Shown here piece after piece: positions 25,709 to 35,408 of a DNA stretch of 64,000 nucleotides (the first letter of the stretch is position 1; every line of letters starts with the position of its first letter). The position numbers and the translations under genes were made by a program. This DNA is from Amycolatopsis rubida (GTDB lineage: Bacteria; Actinomycetota; Actinomycetes; Mycobacteriales; Pseudonocardiaceae). The stretch is from contig NZ_FOWC01000002.1 in assembly GCF_900115345.1 (NCBI RefSeq), forward strand, positions 930,001-994,000, in the 5' to 3' direction. The notes beneath the pieces were generated by a model. It had not been told where the DNA came from. It saw only the letters and a list, made by a program, of their open reading frames with translations, and did no database searches.

Positions 25709-28672
25709 TCAAGCCATCTGCAGCTCCACTCTCGACCCGGTGCGGGACTTCCGCACCCGCAGCCGCGTGGGGATGCGCTGGCGGAGTTCCTCGACGTGCG
25801 ACACCAGGCCCACCACGCGGCCGCCAGCGCGGAGTTCGTCGAGGATGTTCATCACCACGTCCAGCGTTTCGGCGTCCAGGGTGCCGAAACCCTCGTCCAC
25901 GAAGAGGGTGTCGAGCAGCGCGCCGCCGGTTTCGCCTGCCACCACATCGGCCAGACCCAGCGCCAGCGACAGCGACGCGAGGAACGACTCGCCGCCCGAC
26001 AGCGTTTTCGCTGGGCGCACCGCGCCGGAGTAGTCGTCCAGCACGTCGAGGCCGAGGCCGCCCCTAGTGCCGCGCGCGCCGGCCGCGTCCGAGTGCACGA
26101 ACGAATAGCGGCCCTGGCTCATGGTCCGCAGTCGTGCGGTCGCCGCGAGCGCGACCTCTTCCAGCCGGGCAGCCAGGACATACGAGCGCAGCGACATCTT
26201 CCGCGCGTTCTGCCCTCGTCCATTGACCACTTCGGACAACGCCCGGAGTTCGGCGTGTTCCTCCTCCAACGGCACCAGCTCCGACAGTGCCTTGCTCAAC
26301 CGCCCGGCCAGCTTCACCAGTTCGCGGTGCTGCGCCGAAACCGCTTGCTGCGCGGCGAAAGCGGTATCCGCGCGAGCCCGCGTCTCCTTCGCTTGCTCGG
26401 CCAGCGGCACGACGTCCACCGCGTCGTCCGGCGAGATCCCGAACAGTTCCGGTTGCGCGAGCATCTCCCGCGCACCGGCGGCGGTCGCTTCCGCCTCGGC
26501 GAGGCCCTGTTCGAGCTTCGTGATCTGCTCTTCGGTCCGGACGGCGGCGCGCATTTCCACCAGGGTCGAGAAACCCTTGGCATGCAACGAGATTTCCACC
26601 AGATCCCGTTGCTCAGCCAGCCGGGCCTCCGCCCCGGACACCGCCGTGTGCGCCTCCGCCGCCAGGTCGAGCGCGCCGGCGAACGTGAGCAGGTGCTGCC
26701 GCCGGGCGGGAACGTCCGGGAACTCTCCCCGGCCCGCGACCAGCCGCTGCTCGCGCTCGGCCATCCGCTCGTCCAACGCGCGGATCTCGCCGTTCGCCTC
26801 GGTAACCGTCTGCTCGGCGAGGCGACGCTGTTCGGCCAACTGCTCGGCACCGCGCTCCAGTTCAGTGACCTTCGTGTTCAGCTGGTCCTTGCGCTGCGCC
26901 TTCTCGGAGAGTTCGGCGACGAGCGTCCGGGCTTCGGTCAGCGCGGTCGCGATCTCCTCCGCAGTACGCCCGTCCAACCGTTCGCGCAGGGAGACAGCCC
27001 GTGCCTTGGCCTCTTCCAGCGCGGACACCACTCGCTGGCGCAACGCGGACGCCTTCTGCTCGGCTTCTTCCGCAGCACGTTCTTCGGCCGCGTCCACCAA
27101 TGGCGCGTCATGGTTCGCCGGTGCCGGATGTTCGGCCGACCCGCACACCGGGCACGCCGCTCCCTCGGCCAAGCCAGCAGCCAGCTCTGCTGCCATACCG
27201 TCGAGACGCCGCTCGCGGAGATCGAGCCGACGTTGCCGAGCCGTCTGGTGCTCGTCGACCACTTCGCGCAGTTTCGCTTCACCACGCTCGACTCTGGCCT
27301 CAGCTGGCGGCAACTCCTCGGCTGCACGAGTGAGCACCATCAGCTCTTCGACGCGAGATTTAGCACCGTCCAGCTTCGCCGCCGCTTCTCCGGCTACCGT
27401 CGCTTCAGCACGCGCAGCGGCAATCCGACCGGGCAGCTCGGCCAACCGCTTGGCGAGCCCAGCAACTTGCTCAGCGGCTTTCTCCGCGGCTTTCTGCCGC
27501 TCCGCGCGGCGTTGCTCGTCGCTCTTCTGCTGGTTGGCTTCCGCGGCCAACTCGGCGAGAGCACCCGCCTCCTCGCGAACGGAGCCCGCGCGCTCGCGCA
27601 GGTCCGCGACCGCGAGCCCGACCGCGTCGAAACCGAGGTCGGCGAGATCTCGGATCCGATCGGCCACCAGCACCTGCGCATCGCCGAGTTCGGCCGTGCG
27701 CCGGTCCATCAACTCAGCCTCGGGAACTACCGCGGCAGCACGCCGAGCCGCCGCGATTTCTTCCGTCCACTCAGCACGTTCGGTCGCCTGCTCGGCGATC
27801 TGCGCCAGCCGGGTGTGCGCGGTGCGGACCCGGCGGATCTTTTCCGCGTCCTCTTCCGCCTCGCGCAGCGCGACCTCAGCGGACTTCGCCGCCGAACGTG
27901 CTTGCCCTGCCTCGGTTTCCGCCGCCTCGGCCTGGACAGCGATCTCGGCCAGCACAGCCTCGACCCACTCCGGCCGCCCTTCCTCCGGCGGTTCCTGCTG
28001 CGCTTCCTGGGCGTAGCGGGCGAGCAGCTCGCGGACCTCCTGCTGCCGCTTGTCCAGCGCACGGCCGCGTTCCGCGCGAAGGTCAGCGAACCAGCGTTCG
28101 ACGTCGGAGAACCGCTCGGTGCCGAAAAGCCGTTCCAGCAGCTTCTCGCGCTCGGTGGTGTCGCTGCGGAGAAACTTCGCGAATTCTCCTTGCGGCAGCA
28201 GCACAACCTGGAAGAACTGCGGTGCCGTCATGCCCAGCAGCCGCTCGACGGTGCGCGCCACCTCGTCGATGCGGATGCTCCCGTCCGGCGGCAGCCCGGC
28301 GGGCGGTTCGCCGACCCAGGTCAGCGAAACCCGGGCCTGCTGCGTGGTGAATCCGTCGCCGCGTTTCTTCGGCCGCTGGTACTCCGGACTGCGCACGATC
28401 CGCAACCGCTGGCCCTGCACGGTCAGCTCCAGCACGACCTCGGTCTGCCGATCCGGTTCGGCGAGATCGCACCGCAACCGCTTGACGTCGCCGCGCGCAC
28501 CCGGCACCACGCCGAACAACGCGAACGCGATCGCGTCGAGCAGCGTGGTTTTGCCCGCTCCGGTGTCGCCGTGGAGAAGGAAGAGACCGTCGGTGCCAAG
28601 GGCGTCGAAGTCCACCACCTCCCGCCCCGCGTAAGGGCCGAAGGCTTCTACCTCCAGCAGATGCAGTCTCAC
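25709..28672 (-). CDS. sbcC: Exonuclease SbcCD subunit C (Rad50-like ATPase)
   Basis: 987 residues. Walker A GDTGAGKTTLLDAIAFALFG near residue 33, long coiled coils rich in Ala, Glu and Arg, a zinc hook CPVC near the middle (about residue 500) and the C-terminal ABC half with signature TLSGGESFLASLSLALGLAD and Walker B LFVDEGFG. With SbcD it forms the Mre11-Rad50-type complex that opens hairpins and processes DNA ends. The GTG start at 28672 overlaps the sbcD stop (GTGA). The frame is open upstream into sbcD, but the conserved N-terminus RLHLLEVEAFGPYAG fixes the start. Confidence 0.95.
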   Translation of the reverse strand: MRLHLLEVEAFGPYAGREVVDFDALGTDGLFLLHGDTGAGKTTLLDAIAFALFGVVPGARGDVKRLRCDLAEPDRQTEVVLELTVQGQRLRIVRSPEYQRPKKRGDGFTTQQARVSLTWVGEPPAGLPPDGSIRIDEVARTVERLLGMTAPQFFQVVLLPQGEFAKFLRSDTTEREKLLERLFGTERFSDVERWFADLRAERGRALDKRQQEVRELLARYAQEAQQEPPEEGRPEWVEAVLAEIAVQAEAAETEAGQARSAAKSAEVALREAEEDAEKIRRVRTAHTRLAQIAEQATERAEWTEEIAAARRAAAVVPEAELMDRRTAELGDAQVLVADRIRDLADLGFDAVGLAVADLRERAGSVREEAGALAELAAEANQQKSDEQRRAERQKAAEKAAEQVAGLAKRLAELPGRIAAARAEATVAGEAAAKLDGAKSRVEELMVLTRAAEELPPAEARVERGEAKLREVVDEHQTARQRRLDLRERRLDGMAAELAAGLAEGAACPVCGSAEHPAPANHDAPLVDAAEERAAEEAEQKASALRQRVVSALEEAKARAVSLRERLDGRTAEEIATALTEARTLVAELSEKAQRKDQLNTKVTELERGAEQLAEQRRLAEQTVTEANGEIRALDERMAEREQRLVAGRGEFPDVPARRQHLLTFAGALDLAAEAHTAVSGAEARLAEQRDLVEISLHAKGFSTLVEMRAAVRTEEQITKLEQGLAEAEATAAGAREMLAQPELFGISPDDAVDVVPLAEQAKETRARADTAFAAQQAVSAQHRELVKLAGRLSKALSELVPLEEEHAELRALSEVVNGRGQNARKMSLRSYVLAARLEEVALAATARLRTMSQGRYSFVHSDAAGARGTRGGLGLDVLDDYSGAVRPAKTLSGGESFLASLSLALGLADVVAGETGGALLDTLFVDEGFGTLDAETLDVVMNILDELRAGGRVVGLVSHVEELRQRIPTRLRVRKSRTGSRVELQMA

Positions 28673-29823
28673 AGCTTCTCCACCGCCGCCCGGTTCGCTG
28701 CTTCGAGCGCCAGGTGCACGAGCCGCTCCTCTCGTTCGCTCGGCGGAGCGCCACGGCAATCGTCGAGGAAGCTGCGCGCGATCTCGATGTCGCTGCGCCC
28801 GCGCACCGCCTCGGCGTACTTCAGTTCGGTGCCGGCGACCCCGCCGTCGGGCCGCCAATCCATGTGCACCGCATAGGGAAAACGGTCCTGCAGCAACCGC
28901 ATCGCGTCGATCGGGCGCACTCGATCGGTGACCGTGATCGAGAGGAAATGCTCGCGCCATTGCTCGTGTTCCGGGTCTTCGAGCAAAGCGGCGAGCTCGC
29001 CGGAGAGCGTCGCGAGCGGACGCGGCACCGGCAGCTCATGCCGGCGGACCTCGGCCAGACCGGTCGCGTCGAGATCCACGAACCACACCGATTTCCGTTG
29101 CCGCGCTTCGGAGAACGAGTACGCCAGCGGACTCCCGGAGTACCGGAGGTGTTCCGCGAGCGTCTGCGGTCCGTGCAAGTGCCCGAGCGCGACGTAGTCC
29201 ACGCCGTCGAACACCGATCCGGGAACCTGCTCGACTCCGCCCACCGCGATGGTGCGTTCTGATTCGCTGGCCTCGCCGCCGGTGACGAAAGCGTGTGCCA
29301 GCACTACGGATCGAGCCCCCGGACGACTGGCCAGGTCGTCCCGCACCCGCCGCATCGCCTCGCCGAGCACACCGGTGTGGCCGCGCGCCTCCGGCACGCC
29401 CAGCGCGTGCCGCGACGGCTCGGGTTCGAGATACGGGATGCCGTAGAACGCGACCGCGCCGTGTTCGTCGTGCAGCACAACGGGTTCCGCGATGCCTTCG
29501 ACGGTCGCGCGGACGTGCAGCCCGCCCGCCGCCGCGAACTCGGCGAACGCGCCCAGCCGCGCGGCCGAATCGTGGTTGCCAGGCGTGACCACGAGTTCCG
29601 CGCCGGCCCGGCGGATGCGGGTCATTGCGGCCGTGGCGACGCGGACGGCTTCGGCGGACGGCACCGCTCGGTCGTAGATGTCACCGGCCACCACCACGAC
29701 GTCGACCGACTCGCGGTCGACGAGTTCGGCGATGTGCGTGAGGGCGGCCTCCTGTTCGGTGAGCAGATCGGCGCCGTGGAACGTGCGGCCGATGTGCCAG
29801 TCAGACGTATGGAGGACTCTCAC
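28669..29823 (-). CDS. sbcD: Exonuclease SbcCD subunit D (Mre11-like nuclease)
   Basis: 384 residues. The phosphoesterase motifs are all present: HTSDWHIG at the N-terminus, VVAGDIYDR, TPGNHDS, VLAHAFVTGG and YVALGHLHGPQ, which bind the two Mn ions. It supplies 3'-5' exonuclease and hairpin endonuclease activity with SbcC. I chose the GTG at 29823 just before RVLHTSDWH; there is no clear ribosome site and another GTG lies 9 bases upstream, while the open frame extends to 30180 without family similarity. Operon with sbcC, translationally coupled. Confidence 0.95.
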   Translation of the reverse strand: MRVLHTSDWHIGRTFHGADLLTEQEAALTHIAELVDRESVDVVVVAGDIYDRAVPSAEAVRVATAAMTRIRRAGAELVVTPGNHDSAARLGAFAEFAAAGGLHVRATVEGIAEPVVLHDEHGAVAFYGIPYLEPEPSRHALGVPEARGHTGVLGEAMRRVRDDLASRPGARSVVLAHAFVTGGEASESERTIAVGGVEQVPGSVFDGVDYVALGHLHGPQTLAEHLRYSGSPLAYSFSEARQRKSVWFVDLDATGLAEVRRHELPVPRPLATLSGELAALLEDPEHEQWREHFLSITVTDRVRPIDAMRLLQDRFPYAVHMDWRPDGGVAGTELKYAEAVRGRSDIEIARSFLDDCRGAPPSEREERLVHLALEAANRAAVEKL

Positions 29824-30052
29824 GGCGACCACGTTAGGAGCAGACCCCGACGAAATCCCGGAGGCACGCCGATGCCCCACTCGAACGTGTGTACGAAGCC
29901 GATCAGGTCCACTGCGGACACGCCCAGCCTCGAATCTGGAAAGTCGCAGGTCAGCTACGCAGCGCGACCGCGGGTGCCGGTTTTTGTCGGTGGGGTCCGC
30001 CATGATGTCTCGCGTCCGGACACCCGCCGGACCCGACGGAGAGGAGGACCGG

Positions 30053-30967
30053 GTGGAGACGGTGATCACCACTGCGGCCGTCGTGCTCGCGCTGCTCCTG
30101 TGCGTCGCGGTTGTCGCGCTGTGGCGGCTGTACAACGACGGAATGCGCCGCGCCGACGCAGCCGCGCGGCTCGTGGCCACGGAGCGCGCGAAAGGCGACC
30201 AGCAGCAGCTCGCGCTGCGCCGGTACGAGGTGGCGTTCGCGTCGATTCACGGCCGCGGCGAACTCGGCGAACAGGTGCTCGTGGAGACCGCGCGCGCACT
30301 CGGACTGCGGGAGGGACTGCACTTCACCCTGCAGACCGATTTGGGCGGCGGTGGAAGCGCGAAACCCGACCTGGTGCTGAATGTCGGCGGCGGCCGGGCG
30401 GTGCCGGTCGACGCGAAGGCAAGCATGGCCATCTGGGCGGAGGCGGTCGAGACCGACGATCCGGAAGAACGGCTCGACGCGCTGCGCGTCCACGTCCGGC
30501 AGCTGCGCTCCCGCGCGGCGGAGCTGGCGGGCAAGGGCTACCAGCGCTGGGCGGACGCGATTTACGGCACCATCATGTTCGTCCCGTCCGACGCGGCCGT
30601 GGTCGCCGCGCTCGACACCGATCCCGAACTGCTGCGCTGGCTGATCGACCGCCGCGTCTTCCTGTGCGGCCCCACGGGATTCGGGGTGCTCGCGTCGGCA
30701 GCGCTGTTCGCCGCCAGCGACCGGGCGCTCGTCGAGGACGTCGAGCAAGTGCGCGCGGGTGCCGCCGCCGCGCACCGAGCCGCCGGCAATGCGGTGGAGG
30801 CGCTGAATCTGTCCTCTACGCACCTGCAGCGCTTCGTCTCGGCCCGCCGCCGGGAACTCGAGGCGCTGGAGTCGTTCCGTGCGACGGTCGCGCCGCTCAC
30901 CGACGCGTCGGGCAGTCCGGCGCCGGTACCGCAGCTTCGGAAGGGAGACGAGGTGGCAGCTGGTTGA
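30053..30967 (+). CDS. rmuC: RmuC-domain DNA recombination protein
   Basis: 304 residues. An N-terminal membrane helix (about 5-25), a short linker, then the RmuC domain with its restriction-nuclease-like signature: KPDLVLNVGGGRAVPVDAKA holds the Asp and the D-A-K pair, followed by KGYQRWADAIYGTIMFVPSD. RmuC is reported to limit inversions at short inverted repeats and is taken to be a nuclease. It starts at a GTG behind GAGAGGAGG. It is divergent from sbcDC, whose product also acts on hairpins, and both are bracketed by repeat-rich DNA. It lacks the long coiled coil of the E. coli protein, which is common in actinobacteria. Confidence 0.9.
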   Translation: METVITTAAVVLALLLCVAVVALWRLYNDGMRRADAAARLVATERAKGDQQQLALRRYEVAFASIHGRGELGEQVLVETARALGLREGLHFTLQTDLGGGGSAKPDLVLNVGGGRAVPVDAKASMAIWAEAVETDDPEERLDALRVHVRQLRSRAAELAGKGYQRWADAIYGTIMFVPSDAAVVAALDTDPELLRWLIDRRVFLCGPTGFGVLASAALFAASDRALVEDVEQVRAGAAAAHRAAGNAVEALNLSSTHLQRFVSARRRELEALESFRATVAPLTDASGSPAPVPQLRKGDEVAAG

Positions 30968-31369
30968 GGTCGCGGCGCGATGGCCGCGGGCTCGACAGTC
31001 GCGATCGGACGATCGACGGTCTCGTCTTGCGGGACGGGTTCAGCGGCGTGGCTTGCTGGCGTCAGGATGACGGCATTGGGTTCGCGGGGCGTGGGCTGAT
31101 GCGCTCGCGCGTGGAGTGTGCTTGAAGCCTGGCCGTGCTGTTGGGGAGGGCGAGGTTTCGGTTGCCCGGCCCAATGGCACGACGGCCGTGCGGACTTGGC
31201 GGGCGCGCACGTGGCGAAACAGTTCGCCGAAATGCGGCCGGGGCACGGATCCGGTGGCACGGTCGCGAGCAGGCACGTTCCGACGAGCCGGACCCTGCAG
31301 CGCGGTCTAGCGGCGGAAGCCACAGCAGCACGGTCTGGCGGCATTGGCCTCGGCGGCTCGTCGCGGCGG

Positions 31370-31433
31370 AGCAAGCCAGCCCCGGTGGCGTGGGCGTCGG
31401 GAGCAAGTCAGCCCTGGTGACGTGGGCGTCGGG
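31370..31433 (+). repeat. 32-base tandem repeat, two copies
   Basis: A 32-base unit beginning AGCAAG(C/T)CAGCCC and ending GTGGGCGTCGGG occurs twice back to back with three differences, followed by the start of a third copy (AGCAAGCCAG). Confidence 0.75.
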
Positions 31434-31513
31434 AGCAAGCCAGGGCACGGCGGCCGGGCGGACCTGGGCATCAGCGGTGCATTTCGCCGGAGCCCCGCCA
31501 CGGCACTGCGATC

Positions 31514-31573
31514 TGGCGGTGTGGGCCCTGGCGGTGTGGGCCCTGGCGGTGTGGGCCCTGGCGGTGTGGGCCC
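31514..31573 (+). repeat. 15-base tandem repeat, four exact copies
   Basis: TGGCGGTGTGGGCCC is repeated four times without change, then decays (CGGCGGTGCGATCCG). The 15-base period is a multiple of three, so each frame reads a simple pentapeptide, but no start or ribosome site accompanies it. Confidence 0.9.
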
Positions 31574-32242
31574 CGGCGGTGCGATCCGGCACTGCGAGTC
31601 TCGGCGGCGCGATCTGGGTTGGCATCGTCCGGCGGGAGTGAGCCTGGGCGCGGGAGCGGCTGAGCGTCCTAGCTCGGTCCGGCTCGGGCGCCCTGGCGCT
31701 CTTCGCACGCAGAGCGCGAGAGCTCCCTCGGGAGTCGCCGTGGGCGGTAGCGCATCGCGGTGGCGAGGTAGGCGTCCAAGGTGAGTTGAGCGCCCTCCCG
31801 GTGAGCGGTGGGCCGGGGGCCTCCGGATCATGCGTCGGCAGCCGAGACCGTCACACGGCCCAAGCGGTCATGGCCGGCCATCCGCGACAGCTGGCGGCTT
31901 GCGGCTGAGCGTGGAGGCGCGGCAGGCGCGCACCACGGTCTGGATTGCCCGGAACGAACAGCGAAGTCCAGGTTGGACACTGCGGCGGGGCGAGCGAAAG
32001 GGCATGGTTCCGACGTCGCGCGGGCAGGATCTGGACGCTCAGGCGCCTCACGGGAACGTCAATTCCCGGTCAAGTTCCAGAACGGCGAATGTTCCGGAAC
32101 AGGACCGGTGGCGCCGCCGTCGCCGTCGTCGGCTCGTGGCATAGCCTGGGGTCAGCGCAGGGCCGGGAAACGGGCAGCTAGGCCATACCGCCGGTATCAC
32201 CGCTGGTCAGAGGTCTGGTCCACCGGTTCCCCGTCCGGCGGA

Positions 32243-32265
32243 GCGGTACGGGCAGGCCGTACCGC
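32243..32265. promoter_or_regulatory. Palindrome upstream of the DUF6542 gene
   Basis: GCGGTACGG and its exact complement CCGTACCGC are separated by 5 bases, 106 bases before the gene start; another GGTACCGC follows. It could be an operator or a hairpin. Function unknown. Confidence 0.3.
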
Positions 32266-32370
32266 GGGTACCGCTCGACCGAACTAAATGTCATGCGGTC
32301 GAGTGGCTGCTTCGTGCTGTCCTCGGCAGTGCCAACAAGATCGTGACAAGTACGGGCTACGGTGTGCCTC

Positions 32371-33273
32371 GTGACCGCGATACGCGATCGCCAGAGCGAT
32401 CCTGATGCCGATGACGCCCCCGTGCCGTGGGACGAGCGTCTCGTCGTCGGCACGAGGCGCGGCCTGCCCTGGTGGGCGGCTGTGCTCGTGGGCTTCGGCT
32501 TGGCAGTGCTCGGCGCCATCATCGACGAGAAGTCCACCGGCAGCCTCGGTTTTGTTTTCAAGGCGGGCTACTTCCTCGGGGCCGTGATCGCGGTCGGTGC
32601 CGTGCAAAGACGCGGGCTGTTCGGTCCGATGGTGCAGCCGCCGCTGGTGCTCGCCGTCACCGTGCCTGGCGTAGTACTGCTGACCGGCGGGGGTCCGGAA
32701 GCGAGCGACACCCTGTCGAAGCTGCTCAACATCGGGACGCCGCTGATCAAGGGCTTCCCGACGATGGCGGTCACCACTGGCGTCACTCTGCTGTTCGGCT
32801 TCTTCCGGATCTACCGCGAACGCGACCCGGACGCGCCGGTCAAGATCAAGGACGGCAAGGTTCCGCGCACTCGGGACGAGGACGACGACAAAGCCGCCAG
32901 CCGTCCGCGCTCGCGGCCGCCTGCCGGTCGCGCCGGGCAGTCCGGCCAGACGCCGCCTCCGGGCAACCGTCGCCGTCCGCCGCGGGATCGGGGTCTCGAC
33001 GCTCCTCCGCCGCGACGGCCGCGTCCGCCTGGCGAGCCGGGTGCCCGGCCGCGGCGTGAGCCGATGGACCCGAACGCTCCGCGCGGTGGTCGCAAGCCGC
33101 CGGAGGGGCGTCGTCCCCGGCCGCCGGAGGGCGATCCGCGCCGTCGTGATCCGCGGGGTGACGCACCGCCGCCGCGTCGTCGGCCGCGTGGGGACGAGCC
33201 GCCGCCTGGGCGTCCGCGTCCGCCTCGGCGGGAACCGCCCCGCCGTCAACGTCCTTGGGAAGACGAGGGCTGA
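32371..33273 (+). CDS. DUF6542 family membrane protein with long Pro/Arg-rich tail
   Basis: About 300 residues. The N-terminal half has four hydrophobic segments (roughly 30-50, 58-75, 85-102 and 128-145), as in DUF6542 proteins. The C-terminal half, from about 165, is a disordered Pro/Arg/Asp-rich tail with repeated PRPP and RRPP units. M. tuberculosis has its counterpart (Rv1111c) between ychF and ispH, matching this locus. Function unknown; the basic tail could bind RNA, lipid head groups or ribosomes. I take the GTG at 32371; GTG 32362 is an in-frame alternative. A TACGGT eight bases before 32371 suggests a leaderless transcript. Confidence 0.8.
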   Translation: MTAIRDRQSDPDADDAPVPWDERLVVGTRRGLPWWAAVLVGFGLAVLGAIIDEKSTGSLGFVFKAGYFLGAVIAVGAVQRRGLFGPMVQPPLVLAVTVPGVVLLTGGGPEASDTLSKLLNIGTPLIKGFPTMAVTTGVTLLFGFFRIYRERDPDAPVKIKDGKVPRTRDEDDDKAASRPRSRPPAGRAGQSGQTPPPGNRRRPPRDRGLDAPPPRRPRPPGEPGARPRREPMDPNAPRGGRKPPEGRRPRPPEGDPRRRDPRGDAPPPRRRPRGDEPPPGRPRPPRREPPRRQRPWEDEG

Positions 33274-33364
33274 CCGAGTAGCGCAGGAAACTGGACGACG
33301 CGACGAGGGCTGAGCGAGCACGCGAGGCACGCCGGAGTCGGACAGCACAAGGCAAACGAGAAAG

Positions 33365-33400
33365 GCCGCCGACCCCCGCACTGGGGGTCGGCGGCTTTTT
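33365..33400 (+). terminator. Strong intrinsic terminator after DUF6542 gene
   Basis: A 13-base perfect stem (GCCGCCGACCCCC with GGGGGTCGGCGGC) and 5-base loop followed by TTTTT, with AAA on the other side. It ends the DUF6542 transcript. Between it and the ispH stop at 33627 I see no gene. Confidence 0.9.
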
Positions 33401-33626
33401 CGTTGCGGCTAAAGGGATTCTCTCGTCCCGGGTCGTGGCTCAGCACGAATTACCGCACAGCTCAGCGACCCAAGCATTCCGGAAGCTCTCCCGTCGCGCG
33501 CGCAGCAGCTCTCACGACTCCGCGGTACAAGCTTTGCAGGCGCGCACCAAAAGCACCCGTCCGGACTTCCCCGGCCCAATACCGCAGCACCTAACGAAAG
33601 CCCGCGGCAAGGCAAGAGAAAAAACC

Positions 33627-34637
33627 TCAGGACTCCGACTTCACAGCCTTCCGAAGCTCCTTCGGCAACGCGAACGCGATCTTCTCGTTCGCCGTAGTCA
33701 CCTCGTCCACCTGCCCGTACCCGCGCTCGGCCAGCCACTTCAGCAGGTCCATCACCAGCACGTCCGGCACCGAGGCCCCGGACGTGACCCCGACCGTCGA
33801 AACGCCTTCCAGCCACGCCTCGTCGACCTCCGAAGCGAAGTCGATCAGGTGCGAAGCCGACGCGCCGGCCTTCAGCGCGACCTCCACCAGCCGCTTCGAG
33901 TTCGACGAGTTCTTCGAGCCGACGACCAGCACCAGATCGCATTCCGGGGCCATCGCCTTGACCGCGACCTGGCGGTTGGTGGTGGCGTAACAAATGTCGT
34001 CGCTGGGCGGGTCGGCCAAGGTCGGGAAGCGATCGCGCAGCTGGTCGACGCGTTCCATCGTCTCGTCCACCGACAGGGTGGTCTGCGACAGCCAGATCAC
34101 CTTCGACGGATCGCGCACGTCGACCTTGTCGACGTCCTCGGGCTTGTCGACCAGCTGCACCTTGTCCGGCGCTTCGCCCGCCGTGCCCTCGACCTCCTCG
34201 TGGCCCTCGTGGCCGATGAGGAGGATGTCGTAGTCGTCCTTGGCGAAACGGTTGACCTCTTTGTGGACCTTGGTGACCAGCGGGCAGGTCGCGTCGATGG
34301 TGCGCAGGTTCCGCTCGGCGGCCTCGGCGTGCACCGCCGGCGAGACGCCGTGCGCGGAGAACACCACGAGCGCGCCCTCGGGCACCTCGGAGGTCTCGTC
34401 GACGAAAATCACGCCGCGTTCGCGCAGGGTATCGACGACGTGCCGGTTGTGCACGATTTCCTTGCGCACGTACACCGGCGGCCCGTACAGCTCAAGCGCC
34501 TTCTCGACGGCGACGACCGCGCGATCAACGCCGGCGCAATACCCGCGCGGCTTCGCGAGCAGCACGCGTTTGGCGGCGCCGGACCGGGAGATCGTCGGGG
34601 TACCGGCGGGTTCGGTTCCGGGACTCGCAGAAGTCAT
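33627..34637 (-). CDS. ispH: 4-hydroxy-3-methylbut-2-enyl diphosphate reductase (IspH/LytB)
   Basis: 336 residues. The three cluster Cys are in [22 protein letters not shown] and CYATTNRQ, binding the [4Fe-4S] cluster; the conserved His and Glu residues of SAHGVSP, EEVEGT and VGSKNSSNS are also present. It makes IPP and DMAPP in the last step of the MEP pathway, feeding among others the Z-isoprenyl synthase at 56345. The ATG 34637 leaves about 22 extra residues before the core; GGAGG is nearly fused to it, and TACCCT 9-14 bases upstream suggests a leaderless message. The frame is open to 34703. Divergent from the Rv1109c-like gene. Confidence 0.96.
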   Translation of the reverse strand: MTSASPGTEPAGTPTISRSGAAKRVLLAKPRGYCAGVDRAVVAVEKALELYGPPVYVRKEIVHNRHVVDTLRERGVIFVDETSEVPEGALVVFSAHGVSPAVHAEAAERNLRTIDATCPLVTKVHKEVNRFAKDDYDILLIGHEGHEEVEGTAGEAPDKVQLVDKPEDVDKVDVRDPSKVIWLSQTTLSVDETMERVDQLRDRFPTLADPPSDDICYATTNRQVAVKAMAPECDLVLVVGSKNSSNSKRLVEVALKAGASASHLIDFASEVDEAWLEGVSTVGVTSGASVPDVLVMDLLKWLAERGYGQVDEVTTANEKIAFALPKELRKAVKSES

Positions 34638-34787
34638 GCCTCCAGGGTACGGGCAGTGCCGATCCGGGGTTGAAGTCCTCGTTCGGATGATGGCGGCGGC
34701 CATTCAGGCTGTGCCGGGCGTCACGTCCGGCGCCCCAGGCCACCCGTTCGGTTGGGCAGAACAGCCCTGATACGGCACGCTGGACCC

Positions 34788-35408
34788 ATGAAGCCACTCC
34801 CGCTCCCCCTCCGGGTCGCCGCGGGCCTCGCCGTCACCACCGCCGAGCGGGTTCGTGAGCTCCCGAAGCAGCTCACCGGCCTGCCGGTCACCGTCGTGAG
34901 CCAGGTGCTGCAGCTGTCCATGCGCGTCCAGCAGCAGGTCACCGAGCTGGCCATCAAGGGCGACGACGCGCTGTCGATGCTGCGCCCGGTCGAGGACACG
35001 CCCAGCTGGGCCACGTTCGACGAGGACGCCGAACCCGAGTTCACTCCGTCCCGGCCCACGCTCGTGCCGGTCGACGACCTGCCCGAACCGCGCACCAACG
35101 GCCACCGGGCGCAGCCGCCGGACACCATCGACGATCCGTGGGTCGAGGAGACCCGCGCGCTCGCCGAGGAGCACTCCGAGGGCGAGAACGACAGCTCCGG
35201 CCCGGCCGGGCTGGGCAATTACGACGAGCTGACCCTGCCGCAGCTGCGCGCTCGGCTGCGTCGGCTGACCGTGCCCCAGCTGGAAGAGCTGCTGGAGTAC
35301 GAGAAGGCCAACGCCGACCGCGCGTCGTTCGTCGGCATGCTCGCGCGGCGGATCGGCAATGCGCGCAAGGCCGAGGAACAGCCGGGCGACCCCGCGGAAG
35401 GCCAGTGA
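34788..35408 (+). CDS. Rv1109c-type lipid-droplet-associated protein
   Basis: 206 residues. N-terminal amphipathic/hydrophobic region (about 1-60, RVAAGLAVTTAERVRELPKQ onward), a long acidic, Pro-rich disordered middle, and a conserved C-terminal helix pair (YDELTLPQLRARLRRLTVPQ, then LLEYEKANADRASFVGML). This architecture and position before xseA match the M. tuberculosis Rv1109c family, annotated as lipid-droplet associated. That role is family-level annotation, not tested here. Its stop overlaps the GTG of xseA, so it is translated with the exonuclease VII genes. Confidence 0.75.
   Translation: MKPLPLPLRVAAGLAVTTAERVRELPKQLTGLPVTVVSQVLQLSMRVQQQVTELAIKGDDALSMLRPVEDTPSWATFDEDAEPEFTPSRPTLVPVDDLPEPRTNGHRAQPPDTIDDPWVEETRALAEEHSEGENDSSGPAGLGNYDELTLPQLRARLRRLTVPQLEELLEYEKANADRASFVGMLARRIGNARKAEEQPGDPAEGQ

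Larger units (their letters stand above)
30968..32370. other. 1.4 kb non-coding region with local repeats
   Basis: I find no frame with convincing codon usage, ribosome site or family similarity. Longer open frames (for example 31062-31625 and 31307-31831 on minus) are low-complexity products of the GC-rich repeats. The plus strand is strongly G-rich through about 31800. Contents I can point to are two tandem repeats (31370-31433 and 31514-31573) and a hairpin at 32243-32265. Confidence 0.65.

Noticed and set aside
25451..28876. 1141-residue plus-strand frame antisense to sbcC
   Set aside because: SbcC on the minus strand has all family motifs; the plus-strand product is low complexity (Arg, Leu, Gln).
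31062..31831. Minus-strand frames of 174-188 residues in the repeat region
   Set aside because: Products are simple Pro/Thr/Arg repeats dictated by the 15-base unit; no start signal.
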